64,000 nt of DNA from UBA2365 sp964594045 (GCA_964594045.1 CAZQKR010000005.1:62001-126000), one strand, 5' to 3'; shown: positions 35,922 through 44,962, counted from the stretch's first letter. The notes: generated by a model not told the origin, from the sequence alone. Made by a program: numbers and translations.

Positions 35922-38453
35922 TCAGGCAGCAAATTTTTCCAGATTAATGTAATCCCTGATGTACAGTGGAATCATTTCCCTGTATCTGACGGCCACTTCC
36001 CTGAATTGCGAAATGGTTAGCGTCGGGTTTGTCTGTAATGCGTGAAAATCTTTGGCTTCAATGATCTTCCGGATTTCGCCATCAACAATATAGGCTTTGA
36101 AAAAATACTTCAACGCCCTTACATTTACATCTTCTCCGGGCGGATAAATGGAAATGAATTTGTCGAATTCTTCTTCCAGTAATTCGTCTTTCGATTTGAA
36201 TCTGGGAATAATGCCAAATACCTTTTCCACCATTTCCCTTATTGAAATTTTACGGTCAATCTTTGCCGCTTTCCGCAATTTTTCGAGGTTAAAATAGGCT
36301 TCGGGTTTATCAAAAATTTCGTTTTGAATGTGCGACACGACCTGTTCCCAGTTGCCAAGTTCCACATTCTTTTTAATGATGTCGTCCATTACAATGCGGT
36401 CTTCAAACTTGTTAAACAGCATACGGTCAATTTTCATTCCTTCGTATCCTATTTGTTGCTCGTTTAAAACCATCAACGGGTCGGGTCTGAAACTGGTGTA
36501 TTGGTCAATATTAACACCACCTTCTCCTCCTACGCCATTTCCTTGCCTGGGTTTTGGTAGTTTTAATTTTTCATCGTAATCAAACTTTTCTTCAAAATAT
36601 TCGAAATTGGCAAAGAAATCAAAGAGTTTGAAAAACTCCTTTTCATGTTTTACATGTTCCTCTTCGCCCAACTCGTTTTTGTGTTTGAATTCAAAGGTGT
36701 TTTTGCGGGTACCACGCCCTTTGATCTGTACAAAATCCGAAGGACTGAAAATGGGACGCATCATGCAAAGATTCAGCAGATCGGGACAATCGTAACCCGT
36801 TGTCATCATGCCAACCGTAACACAAATGCGCGTTTTACTTGATTTGTAACCTTCCAGCCAGCTTGTTTTACCATTCAGATTATTGTTGGTAAAATTGATC
36901 GTCATCTGTTGTGCATCGCCAACCTGTGAAGTGACCTGTAAAGCAAAATCGGAATTGTATTTATCCGGGAAAAGCTGTTCAGCAAATTCGTTCAGAATTT
37001 CCGTGAGTTTTCGGGCATGGTTTTGACTGACTGCAAAAATGATGGTTTTGCCAATTTCACCGGTGATGGGGTCACGCAAGGCATTTTCCAAAAAGGTTTG
37101 ACAAAATACCCGATTGGTTTTGTCCGAAAAGAATTTGCGTTCAAAATCCCGTGTAACAAAAGTTTCATTTTCTTCGCCTTCTTCGGTGGCTATGACAACG
37201 GCGTAACCTTCATCAGATAGCAATTGCGTGGTTATCTCGGTTCGGGCATCGAGCACACGGGGATTGACCAAAAATCCATCTTTTACACCGGCAAGCAAAT
37301 CATACCTATAAGTGGGTTCCCCACTACTACAGCCAAAAGTATCGTAAGTATCTCTTAGCATTCTGCGTTCCACTTCACGAGGATCGTTTTCTTTAACTTT
37401 GAATAAATCAACACCTTTCAGGTAATTTTTTGGCGTAGCCGTCAACCCCAACTTATAGCCATGAAAATACTCAAAAACGGCTCGTGCATTGCCCGAAATC
37501 GAACGGTGTGATTCGTCCGAGATGATCAGATCAAAATCTGTCGGCGAAAACTGGCGACGGTATTTATTATCGAACATCAGCGATTGAATGGTAGTAACCA
37601 CGATATCGGCTTTCCGCCAATCGCTCTTATGTTCCTTGAAAATGAATGATGTATAATCGGGTTTTAAATAGTTGGTAAAAGCTTTCCACGCCTGGTCTTC
37701 AAGCTCCAGCCTGTCCACAAGGAATAAAACTTTTCTTGCATTTTTTGTCCTCAGAAATAACCGGATAACAGCAGCAGCAGTCAGGGTTTTACCAGTGCCT
37801 GTAGCCATTTCAAAAAGAAAGCGGTCTTTTCCTTCCCGTACCGCTTTCTGCAAATGCAAAACGGCATTTAGCTGATAGGGTCTTAAAAACCGAAGTCCAT
37901 TCGTCCGGATAAAATCCTTACTGGTCGCAATGCTGCCATTCCAACCCGGTCTTTGAGCATAATCAGGCATTTGAACGGTTACAATATAATCAATCCCGAC
38001 GGGTTCAGATGCCAATGAATTTCTGTCCGGATTCCATTCTCTGATGGCTCCGATCTCGTTTGGTGAGGGAAATTTATAGATCGGTTTGGGATTTCCTTTT
38101 TTCAAATCCCACAGGTAATGCACTATCCCGTTTGAAAGGATGATGAATTGTGCTCCTACTGTATTTGCATATTTTCGTGCCTGTTCCTTGGCAACCAAGG
38201 GGTGCAGACTTTCCTTTTTGGCTTCGAGTACACAAATCGGTTTATTGTCGGTATCCACAAGTAAAAAATCAAGCGAACCCGATTTTACTTTTTCATAATC
38301 GGTGCCCCAGGCATCCACATCTTTTTGAGTGATTTTCACATGGTTTTCAAGCAAGATGTTCGCTTTTCCTTCGTGATCATCGAAGAATCTCCAACCTGCT
38401 TCATCGAGTAGCTGGTTTATCTTAATCCTTGCATGTGCCTCGTTTTGTAACAT
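35922..38453 (-). CDS. hsdR: Type I restriction enzyme R subunit
   Basis: An 843-residue motor-nuclease. The N-terminal PD-(D/E)xK nuclease is intact (Asp62 in SLDFLLVD, Glu77 and Lys79 in VLEAKKES). The helicase/translocase follows: Walker A ATGTGKT (217-223), DESH box LIISDESHRS, and C-terminal helicase motifs around KGRGTRKNTF. The C-terminal helical region docks on the methylase. It cuts unmodified DNA after translocation. Upstream is a non-coding spacer; downstream, 3 bases away, is the transposase gene and then hsdM-hsdS, so the complete set for a type I system is present and open. Confidence 0.94.
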   Translation of the reverse strand: MLQNEAHARIKINQLLDEAGWRFFDDHEGKANILLENHVKITQKDVDAWGTDYEKVKSGSLDFLLVDTDNKPICVLEAKKESLHPLVAKEQARKYANTVGAQFIILSNGIVHYLWDLKKGNPKPIYKFPSPNEIGAIREWNPDRNSLASEPVGIDYIVTVQMPDYAQRPGWNGSIATSKDFIRTNGLRFLRPYQLNAVLHLQKAVREGKDRFLFEMATGTGKTLTAAAVIRLFLRTKNARKVLFLVDRLELEDQAWKAFTNYLKPDYTSFIFKEHKSDWRKADIVVTTIQSLMFDNKYRRQFSPTDFDLIISDESHRSISGNARAVFEYFHGYKLGLTATPKNYLKGVDLFKVKENDPREVERRMLRDTYDTFGCSSGEPTYRYDLLAGVKDGFLVNPRVLDARTEITTQLLSDEGYAVVIATEEGEENETFVTRDFERKFFSDKTNRVFCQTFLENALRDPITGEIGKTIIFAVSQNHARKLTEILNEFAEQLFPDKYNSDFALQVTSQVGDAQQMTINFTNNNLNGKTSWLEGYKSSKTRICVTVGMMTTGYDCPDLLNLCMMRPIFSPSDFVQIKGRGTRKNTFEFKHKNELGEEEHVKHEKEFFKLFDFFANFEYFEEKFDYDEKLKLPKPRQGNGVGGEGGVNIDQYTSFRPDPLMVLNEQQIGYEGMKIDRMLFNKFEDRIVMDDIIKKNVELGNWEQVVSHIQNEIFDKPEAYFNLEKLRKAAKIDRKISIREMVEKVFGIIPRFKSKDELLEEEFDKFISIYPPGEDVNVRALKYFFKAYIVDGEIRKIIEAKDFHALQTNPTLTISQFREVAVRYREMIPLYIRDYINLEKFAA

Positions 38454-38803
38454 TTATCAGATCAAAAAATAAATTTGTTCACAAGATACATCAATCGTAC
38501 CAGTATCGTGCGGGTGCGTTGGCAAAAAAACAGCTCTTTTGCAAATTTTCGCTTCGCTGATTTTTACTGTGTCCGGCAAAGCCCAAACAGCTTTGGATCT
38601 GCACTCACTTTCGCATAAATGGGTCGTGTATTGGCTTGTGCGATTTGAAAATGTGCTTTTTTGTGCGTTGGCTGTTTCCATTTTCTGGTCGTATTGAAGC
38701 AAAATATTGCTGTCGTTGGTTTTTATTCGGTTGTGCCTAATTGGTCAGGCTAAGCCCAGAGTCTTGTGTTGCGCCTGCAGCAAGGCTTTGGGTTTAGCTC
38801 ACG
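38454..38803. other. Non-coding spacer before hsdR
   Basis: About 350 bases between hsdR and the RhuM-Fic gene. It holds a GCGTTGGC-type motif near both ends (about 38517 and 38662) and a hairpin at 38749-38798. An open frame of 81 codons crosses it, but the composition is not protein-like, so I leave it unannotated. It may be a cassette-type spacer. Confidence 0.45.
38749..38798. repeat. Imperfect hairpin at the 3' end of RhuM-Fic (attC-like)
   Basis: Arms GCTAAGCCCA and TGGGTTTAGC, with inner CTTG/CAAG, enclose a loop of about 14 bases. It begins 5 bases after the stop codon of the minus-strand gene. Shape and place recall integron attC sites, but no canonical core site is seen. Confidence 0.45.
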
Positions 38804-39829
38804 TTATGAAGCGTTATTTTTCTTATTGATCAGATTAATAACCACTTTCGTTATAGACTCTTTTTCTTCTGGTTTACTTACCGCGATCATTAATGTCAGG
38901 GCTACTAAAGCATTATCTGCAATTCTCTTTTTACCAAGATCATCAAATAATACACGATTCTTTTCCAAAAAATACAAAAACAAGAAGGCTGCAATCCTTT
39001 TGTTTCCGTCAATGAATGAATGATTTTTTGTTACGAGATATAATAGGTTGGCAGCTTTCTCTTCAATACTTGGATAAAGGTCTACCCCGTCAAACGTCTG
39101 GAAGATGGTATTAACAGAACTTTGAAAAGAATTATCTTTTTCCTGTCCGAACAGGTCACTATTCCCGTGACTTTTTTTGGCCAAAGCTATTTGTGTTTTT
39201 GCCTCATCATATGTTAATCTATAGGTTTCCTTCTGAGTTGTTTCCTTTATTTCAAGAGTATTGTAATCATATTGATCAAGAACCTCAAGTGCATATGCAT
39301 AATCAGAGATAATACCTAATAATCCGACACTCTCATCAGTGGTCAATTCCTGGGTTTTAGCAACCTCACCTAATAGTTTAACAGTGTCTTTCAGATCTTG
39401 TAATTGTTGACCTTTTTGCTCCAGTATTTTTTTATTTAGCGAATATCCTTTGACTAAATATTCTTTAATGATCTGATTGGCCCATATTCTGAATTGGGTT
39501 CCCCTTTTTGATTTAACACGGTACCCAACAGATATGATCACATCCAGGTTATAGTAATCCACAAGATAGGTTTTGCCATCTGCTGCAGTTGTTGCTTTTT
39601 TTGCAACAACTGAAGATCTCTTCAACTCTCCCTCCTTGAAAATGTTGTTAATATGCCTGGATACTACTGATTTATCTCGTTCAAACAGTTCGGTTATCTG
39701 GCCAAGGCTTAACCACACGGTTTCATTGTCAAGGCGAACACTTATTTCCGCTTTTCCATCGCCAACCTGATATATTTTAATATCTGAGCCTTTCATATGT
39801 AAGTTTTTTATTTGTTTTTCTTCTGCCAT
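38804..39829 (-). CDS. RhuM-Fic/Doc family fusion protein
   Basis: A 341-residue protein with an N-terminal RhuM domain (DIKIYQVGDGKAEISVRLDN, VWLSLGQITELFERDKSV with a helix-turn-helix look) and a C-terminal Fic/Doc domain. The Fic motif HSFIDGNKRIAAFLFL (about residues 267-282) is complete, so AMP- or phospho-transfer to a target protein is expected. RhuM proteins often lie in or beside type I restriction loci; their role is not well known, and a Fic part suggests a toxin-like or phage-defence function. No separate antitoxin is visible. Alone between two hairpin spacers, it is a candidate cassette gene. Confidence 0.85.
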   Translation of the reverse strand: MAEEKQIKNLHMKGSDIKIYQVGDGKAEISVRLDNETVWLSLGQITELFERDKSVVSRHINNIFKEGELKRSSVVAKKATTAADGKTYLVDYYNLDVIISVGYRVKSKRGTQFRIWANQIIKEYLVKGYSLNKKILEQKGQQLQDLKDTVKLLGEVAKTQELTTDESVGLLGIISDYAYALEVLDQYDYNTLEIKETTQKETYRLTYDEAKTQIALAKKSHGNSDLFGQEKDNSFQSSVNTIFQTFDGVDLYPSIEEKAANLLYLVTKNHSFIDGNKRIAAFLFLYFLEKNRVLFDDLGKKRIADNALVALTLMIAVSKPEEKESITKVVINLINKKNNAS

Positions 39830-40020
39830 ATGGAATCTTTAATGATAAATTCTGACGATTCATTTGAATGTCATCATTAAAAACATTCATGCTTGGATGG
39901 TGCAAAAATCCTGAAAGTTATGGATGTTGATCCCCGCAGGCATCATCAATATTTTTCATGTCGATTTCATACCATTTTCTCTGGTAAAATATACCAAATC
40001 CGGAATGATGTATCATAACT

Positions 40021-40047
40021 CACCGAACCGTCACTTTCGGGTAGGTG
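40021..40047. repeat. Imperfect hairpin at the 3' end of the HNH gene (attC-like)
   Basis: CACC-GAA-CCG pairs with CGG-GTA-GGTG around a 7-base loop, 3 bases beyond the HNH stop codon. Short, with a symmetric internal bulge. Confidence 0.35.
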
Positions 40048-40050
40048 CTG

Positions 40051-40371
40051 CTATGCGGTCGTTGTTTTGTTTAAATGTTGTTTTACTACCATGCCTACTG
40101 TGTCATGGTTAATATTCTTTGTAAAACAATACTTACTTTTTAACCACTCCTCTAATTTTTTATTTCCTTTACTTGCATTGCAAGAACCACAACATAAGGC
40201 AATATTGTCTAATCCATTTATTCTAATGTCGTTAACAATATGCTCCCACGTTTTTCTCGTCTTTCTACTTTTGTCTGAATCTCTAAATTGTATGCCGCAA
40301 TAAACACACTCCAAGTCTCTCTTTAGGACTATAACTTCAATTTCATTTGGTATTCCCCATCGATTCGCCAC
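40051..40371 (-). CDS. Small HNH endonuclease
   Basis: A 106-residue protein with a GTG start. It has the zinc-ribbon HNH pattern: CVYC near residue 19, the catalytic TWEHIV, NGLDNIALCC, and GSCNASKG. HNH nucleases cut DNA with one metal ion. It starts 8 bases after the GIY-YIG gene stops, so the two are probably translated from one message and may form a two-nuclease unit. No methylase is attached. Defence function is inferred from context. Confidence 0.82.
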   Translation of the reverse strand: MANRWGIPNEIEVIVLKRDLECVYCGIQFRDSDKSRKTRKTWEHIVNDIRINGLDNIALCCGSCNASKGNKKLEEWLKSKYCFTKNINHDTVGMVVKQHLNKTTTA

Positions 40372-40379
40372 TACTAAAA

Positions 40380-41231
40380 CTATATATCGTTTGATTCAAA
40401 TTCTTTGAGAGTCTTTCCGTTTTTTTGTTTCCATTCTGTTAGTCCATTTGCATTGCGTCCCAATACAATCGAAGCGGCTGTCGATGGACTGCTGAAGATG
40501 TAGTCCTCTGGAAATTCAAGATATTCTCCTTTGTTGATAAGTACGCCTTCTTCGATGAGTTTTTGCCTTAATATTACAAAGTTTGAGGTCATTGAAATAA
40601 CCGTGGAACCTGCTGCTTTTGAACCTTTGAAAACCACAAAGCCGTCTGAAGTTGGTTCCCCTTGTCCATCTGCACCCCTGGCTGCTTTAATTAAAAATGT
40701 TTCGTGCTTTTGTTTAGGTTTAAATTCTCTTTTTTCGTCAAATACCTTGTGCCCTAATGTGTTTACAAGCATTTTGATATACTCAATAAATTCCTCCATT
40801 TCTGCTCTGTCAGGTTCGGAAATTGAAGATTGTGTCGGGATGATGGAATTGTCAACCTTGTATCGATTTGCTGCTTTTGCAATTTCGTGCAGCCTATTCT
40901 CTAAATATTTTATATGGGCTTTATTCAGGTTTTCGTCTTTACTAATAAAAACAATTGTTTCATTCCAAAAATCCTTTGAAGTCAATTGTTGATTAAGCCT
41001 TTTTAAAATTGACTCAGCTTCGCCAATATAAACCTGATCTTTTCCGTCTTCATCCTTTCCAAATAAAAGATACACGCCTGTGCTGGTCAAATCGTCACGA
41101 TCTGAGCAGTCTTTAATTTTAATTCTTGGAATTTTATATGCTTTACCTGACCAATTCGATAATTCACAGCTCATACGGCCGTTTGGATCACCGTCTATCA
41201 GAAATATTTTTATTGTCTTACCGAATTTCAT
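40380..41231 (-). CDS. GIY-YIG nuclease with C-terminal DUF4357-like domain
   Basis: A 283-residue protein from the ATG at 41231 (a GTG at 41237 is possible). The GIY-YIG core is STGVYLLFGKDE and KDQVYIGEAESILKRL, with the following catalytic-type NRLHEIAKAANRY segment. The C-terminal part resembles DUF4357 (GFVVFKGSKAAGSTV, LIEEGVLIN, YIFSSPSTAASIVLGRNANG). Such proteins are frequent in defence islands, and their substrate is unknown. The gene is followed closely by an HNH nuclease gene and preceded by a strong hairpin. Confidence 0.82.
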   Translation of the reverse strand: MKFGKTIKIFLIDGDPNGRMSCELSNWSGKAYKIPRIKIKDCSDRDDLTSTGVYLLFGKDEDGKDQVYIGEAESILKRLNQQLTSKDFWNETIVFISKDENLNKAHIKYLENRLHEIAKAANRYKVDNSIIPTQSSISEPDRAEMEEFIEYIKMLVNTLGHKVFDEKREFKPKQKHETFLIKAARGADGQGEPTSDGFVVFKGSKAAGSTVISMTSNFVILRQKLIEEGVLINKGEYLEFPEDYIFSSPSTAASIVLGRNANGLTEWKQKNGKTLKEFESNDI

Positions 41232-41253
41232 ATTCACTATGTCTTTTTATATT

Positions 41254-41325
41254 GCCAAACAACGGTTTGCGCAGCCGCAGTAGCTAGCTTTTGCTGGCTA
41301 TTGACGGCTGCGTTTTGTTGTCGGC
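41254..41325. repeat. Long cruciform overlapping the 3' end of the NTPase gene (attC-like)
   Basis: Nested arms: GCC-AAACAAC/GTTGT-C-GGC outside, GCAGCCG/CGGCTGC (41271-41277, 41305-41311) in the middle, and TAGCTAGC/GCTGGCTA (41281-41288, 41293-41300) around a TTTT loop. The TAG stop of the NTPase gene lies in the inner arm. The 9-mer GTTGTCGGC recurs in inverse orientation just before that gene (near 43765), so the gene is bracketed by it. Confidence 0.6.
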
Positions 41326-43739
41326 TGGCTTATTTTTTCTTCTACTTTGTTTATGTCCTGTTTAATTGAGCTTGACATTCTTGCCCAATCAAATTGTGTA
41401 GGTTTGTTTTCTAATTTTCGCCATATATCATCAAGATATTCTACAAAAATTCTTGCTCTTTCAATTCTTTCTTTAATCTCAAAGATGTCTTGGATATTTT
41501 GTCTTTTATTGTCATCAAATACTGGCGTGTCAACTATTATCGCATCTATATAGGTAAATTGACCACATAAATAATTTAGATGGTATGCCCCCATCGTAGT
41601 TATCCTTAGTGATGTAGGTAATTTATTTGAATCGATAGCTACTCCTCTCTCTGATGTTTCTATCAAGTTCTTTCGGACGGCAATGTTGAGAATTGTATCT
41701 ATTTGGTCTATTGAAAAACCTACGGCTTGCAAATGGTTTGATAATTTTATGGTTGGAATAAAGCCGCTATCCTTTCCAGATGTTGCTTTTGACTCTAATA
41801 TTGACAAGACCATTAATAAAAGAAAGTGCTCTTTTTCATCTTTGTAGTGTACATCTAAGAGATTTACTATATAAGAACTTTCAGGGTCATAATGTACATT
41901 ATTTCCAAAAATTACTGCTCTTAAAAATTCATGTAAAGGAATTATATATCTACCCTCTTGAGAATAAATTCGGTCAATTTTTTCAGTGTCCACATGTCCA
42001 CTGCCAAGAAAATTTTTTACAATGTCAATTCCTAATCGTATATTTCCGTTGCAAATATTATCAATAAATTTGTATAGATCATAATTACTTTTAAAAGAAT
42101 GTATTAATACTTCAATCAGCCCTTGTAACGTTGAAAGATTTACTCCAACCTGTCCTTCAAATTGCGCTAAACCAATTTCTCCGTTGGCAATTTTTCTTGC
42201 AAATTCAAGTCTTTTTTCAATTACTAAATCAAGTCGAGGGGGGGCAATTGTAAACGCTTTAGGGTGGTATCCACTTAAAGCCCCATCCTTTACTGAATTA
42301 TGAAAAGTTTCAGGTCGTAGTGATACAAAAACTGTAACTGGTTGCCAATTTTCTGCAATTTCTTGTGAAATTAGAAATGCCATTTGTTGAGTATTATAAT
42401 CTCTTTGGTCGCAATTGTCAATAAATACTACAATCTGTTTTTTTCTTCCCTTGGCAAGGTGGAAAAGTGCAGCTTTTATATGTCCACTTATGTTTTTTTG
42501 TTTGTCTTCAAAGAATTTTACTGTCAATTCCAATGCTTTTTCGGAATTATTCTCAAAGTATTCTTTATAAATACCCTTTTTGAATCTACTGAATTCATTG
42601 TGATATATGCCATGAACAAAATCATGCTCATAAATGTCAACTGAATATTCATCCAATAAAAGCTTTGTTATTTCATATAAAATTGCTTCCCTGATATCCA
42701 ATGACAAGACAATTTTACTGCCTAAATCAATTTTTAGTGTTATACAGTCATTGAAGATTTCGGGTGCTTCAACTTTGATTAAATGATTAATAAATGTAGA
42801 TTTTCCAACGCCAACGTCTCCAATCAACAGAATAGGTCTTCTGCTCATGCTGTGCGCAGAGATATTTTTAAAATCTTGGTTTATTCCTTTTTTCTCGACT
42901 GCCGACTGTATACTTAAACTTTTTTTATTCTCTTCGAATAAATTTTCATAGCGAGTTCGTAAAATCTCTTTACTTACAGTAGCATAATTTGATAATGCGC
43001 CTGCGCTGCAATAACATTCCTCTAAAAATGCTTTTTCCAAGTCTTGATATCTTAATACATCTTCTAAAATTAACTCGCTCAATATTTGTAGATTTGTTTG
43101 AAATGGATTTCTGTTTTTAATGCCTGGATAATATCCTATCGTCGAAGATAATTTTGCCGGCAACTCTGGAAGAATAATTCCGCAGAGATTATTTTTTAAT
43201 TTTTTTGCCTGTATACCATTCTTTGAAAGGTAATTCCAAAAATCCAAGAAATTATCTCTCATTTTTTCAAGTGAGGAAAATACTATTGCATCGCCAGTTA
43301 ATGGCGGGACTCCATCTAACCTGTTAGCTACAAAAGCTACAACTTGCCATCCATTTGAAACCATAGCAATTTCAACCCCTCTTGCATTGCAATATCCACA
43401 AACCTGTTCAATAGCCTCTTTAAACTTAGGATTATCCTTACATAAACTTGCCAAAGAGTAATTTATGCTTTTCTTTCCTTCGGGCAACTCGAAATAATTT
43501 CCTTCTCTTTTTGCTTCAACAATTACCGCAGGACGTGAAAGACTCAAAGTATAATCAGTATATTCTCCATTGTAGCTTTCTTCAGTTTTAATATCGGCCT
43601 TTTCCCAGCCTAAGCAATCAATTAGAAGCGAATCTATTAAATGAAATCTTGTGGTAGCTTCATTCTTCTCTTCCTTTGAATGTTTAGAATTCCATTCAAT
43701 TAACTTCTCTATATTTTCTCTGCTTTTTTCGTAATTCAT
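41298..43739 (-). CDS. HsdR-N-like nuclease fused to a P-loop NTPase, candidate defence protein
   Basis: An 813-residue protein. The N-terminus has the HsdR-type PD-(D/E)xK nuclease pattern (Asp62 in YTDYTL, Glu75 and Lys77 in IVEAKRE). The middle is a P-loop NTPase: Walker A GDVGVGKST (307-315) and Walker B VVFIDNCDQ (about 437-445), like KAP or STAND-type ATPases. The C-terminal 350 residues are helical, without a recognised domain. This layout, nuclease plus NTPase plus a large possible sensor, recalls antiviral STAND proteins, but I cannot assign a known system. Base composition is notably AT-rich relative to the core genes, consistent with transfer. Confidence 0.72.
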   Translation of the reverse strand: MNYEKSRENIEKLIEWNSKHSKEEKNEATTRFHLIDSLLIDCLGWEKADIKTEESYNGEYTDYTLSLSRPAVIVEAKREGNYFELPEGKKSINYSLASLCKDNPKFKEAIEQVCGYCNARGVEIAMVSNGWQVVAFVANRLDGVPPLTGDAIVFSSLEKMRDNFLDFWNYLSKNGIQAKKLKNNLCGIILPELPAKLSSTIGYYPGIKNRNPFQTNLQILSELILEDVLRYQDLEKAFLEECYCSAGALSNYATVSKEILRTRYENLFEENKKSLSIQSAVEKKGINQDFKNISAHSMSRRPILLIGDVGVGKSTFINHLIKVEAPEIFNDCITLKIDLGSKIVLSLDIREAILYEITKLLLDEYSVDIYEHDFVHGIYHNEFSRFKKGIYKEYFENNSEKALELTVKFFEDKQKNISGHIKAALFHLAKGRKKQIVVFIDNCDQRDYNTQQMAFLISQEIAENWQPVTVFVSLRPETFHNSVKDGALSGYHPKAFTIAPPRLDLVIEKRLEFARKIANGEIGLAQFEGQVGVNLSTLQGLIEVLIHSFKSNYDLYKFIDNICNGNIRLGIDIVKNFLGSGHVDTEKIDRIYSQEGRYIIPLHEFLRAVIFGNNVHYDPESSYIVNLLDVHYKDEKEHFLLLMVLSILESKATSGKDSGFIPTIKLSNHLQAVGFSIDQIDTILNIAVRKNLIETSERGVAIDSNKLPTSLRITTMGAYHLNYLCGQFTYIDAIIVDTPVFDDNKRQNIQDIFEIKERIERARIFVEYLDDIWRKLENKPTQFDWARMSSSIKQDINKVEEKISQPTTKRSRQ

Positions 43740-44215
43740 TTTTTAGTTTTTTTTCTTTGCTTGCCGACAACTTGTTTATATCCTTAACAAAAAAATATCA
43801 AAAATCCATTTCCCCCTCCACCAATTAAGCAAATACACCCAAATTGTACCGATATGCCCAACTGATCACGTCTTTCTCCGGCACCAATCACACTTCTTAC
43901 ACCTTTCTGAAAAACGCAATTTCTCAACCCATACCATCTCCCGAAAATAGTTCCATAAACCTACAAAAATCCCCCGGAATCCCAATAAAAACCATGCATT
44001 TTTTCGCCTGCCTCTGCATACTTTTGCTAAATACTCCCCACAACAATCCTTCCCATTCCCGTCACCATACCACCACATCCACCCCCTTTCCACCGGATAC
44101 CAAAATTATATCCCTCAGATCAAATTTATTTCCACATTTTCTTGCACAACCGGATCAAAGATGTATTTTTGACCTATTGATCAGTTTTCTTTAACCTTTA
44201 AATATATTGTTTACT
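43740..44215. other. G-poor non-coding stretch with promoter for the next gene
   Basis: About 475 bases with no supported gene. The plus strand is strikingly poor in G and rich in C between 43800 and 44110. The inverse GTTGTCGGC copy near 43765 marks the probable left limit of the accessory island. Open frames here have no protein-like features. Confidence 0.5.
44142..44171 (+). promoter_or_regulatory. Promoter of the unknown helical protein gene
   Basis: TTG (44142-44144) and TATTTTTG (44164-44171) are separated by 19 bases, the spacing expected for the Bacteroidota housekeeping promoter (-33 TTG, -7 TAnnTTTG). It ends 44 bases before the ATG. Confidence 0.65.
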
Positions 44216-44962
44216 ATGAAAAACATTCACGAATCAGGCGATGCCGTCAATCTGGCTACGTTTGAATCCATGATCACTGAAGTGACTTCCTATGGTTCAA
44301 GGTACAACCCTTCCAAAGATGCACTCAAACTGACCGCCCTGACCGGATTGCTCAACAAGGCCAAAACCGTCAGCGCCCTCGTTACCGAAGCCCTCACGGC
44401 CAATCAGATCGCCATAGATTCCCGCACTGCCACTTTCAAGCCGATCAAACCGCTTGTTACTAAAGTCAACAACGCCCTCAAAGCTTCCGACACGTCCACC
44501 GAAACGGAAGCCTCAGCAGATTCACTGGTGCGGAAACTTCGCGGCGAACGGGCCTCAGCAAAAAAAACAGAGGAGGAAAAAAGTACAGCACTCGCCGAAG
44601 GCAAAAGCATCAAAGAGATCTCCTCCGCACAGACCGGTATAGATAACCGGATCGCCTTCTTCGGACAACTGATCAGCCTGCTCTCAGCTTCAGGCACCTA
44701 CGCACCGAATGAGACCGAACTGAAGATCGATTCCCTTAAAACTTTCCTCGATTCACTCAAAGCCAAAAATACCGCTGCGATCACTACAGGGATACAGCTC
44801 TCAAACGCCCGGATAGAAAGGGATAAGGTCTTTTACGATCCAGCCGGTGGCATGCTGGACATCGTCCGGGATATCAAAACCTATGTCAAATCCGCCTTTG
44901 GATCCACCAGCCCGGAATACCGGTCTATCAGTAAATACCAATTCAGGCGCAAAAGAAAATAA
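44216..44962 (+). CDS. Helical protein of unknown function
   Basis: A 248-residue soluble protein from the ATG at 44216 (a TTG at 44207 adds three). It opens with KNIHESGDAVNLATFESM, is rich in Ala, Thr, Ser and Lys, and appears almost all helical with heptad-like stretches (residues 35-190). It ends in a basic RRKRK tail. No signal peptide, membrane segment or catalytic motif. I have the impression, from memory and unchecked, that similar proteins occur in several copies in other Bacteroidota genomes. Own promoter and strong terminator make it a single-gene unit. Downstream is a tandem-repeat field. Function unknown. Confidence 0.8.
   Translation: MKNIHESGDAVNLATFESMITEVTSYGSRYNPSKDALKLTALTGLLNKAKTVSALVTEALTANQIAIDSRTATFKPIKPLVTKVNNALKASDTSTETEASADSLVRKLRGERASAKKTEEEKSTALAEGKSIKEISSAQTGIDNRIAFFGQLISLLSASGTYAPNETELKIDSLKTFLDSLKAKNTAAITTGIQLSNARIERDKVFYDPAGGMLDIVRDIKTYVKSAFGSTSPEYRSISKYQFRRKRK

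Noticed and set aside
38457..38702. An 81-codon minus-strand frame just upstream of hsdR
   Set aside because: Biased, non-protein-like composition within an apparent spacer with repeated GCGTTGGC motifs and no recognisable domain. The 3-base gap to hsdR is probably chance.
43844..44194. A 116-codon plus-strand frame before the 44216 gene
   Set aside because: It lies in the G-poor segment, has a composition driven by that bias, and overlaps the promoter of the following gene.
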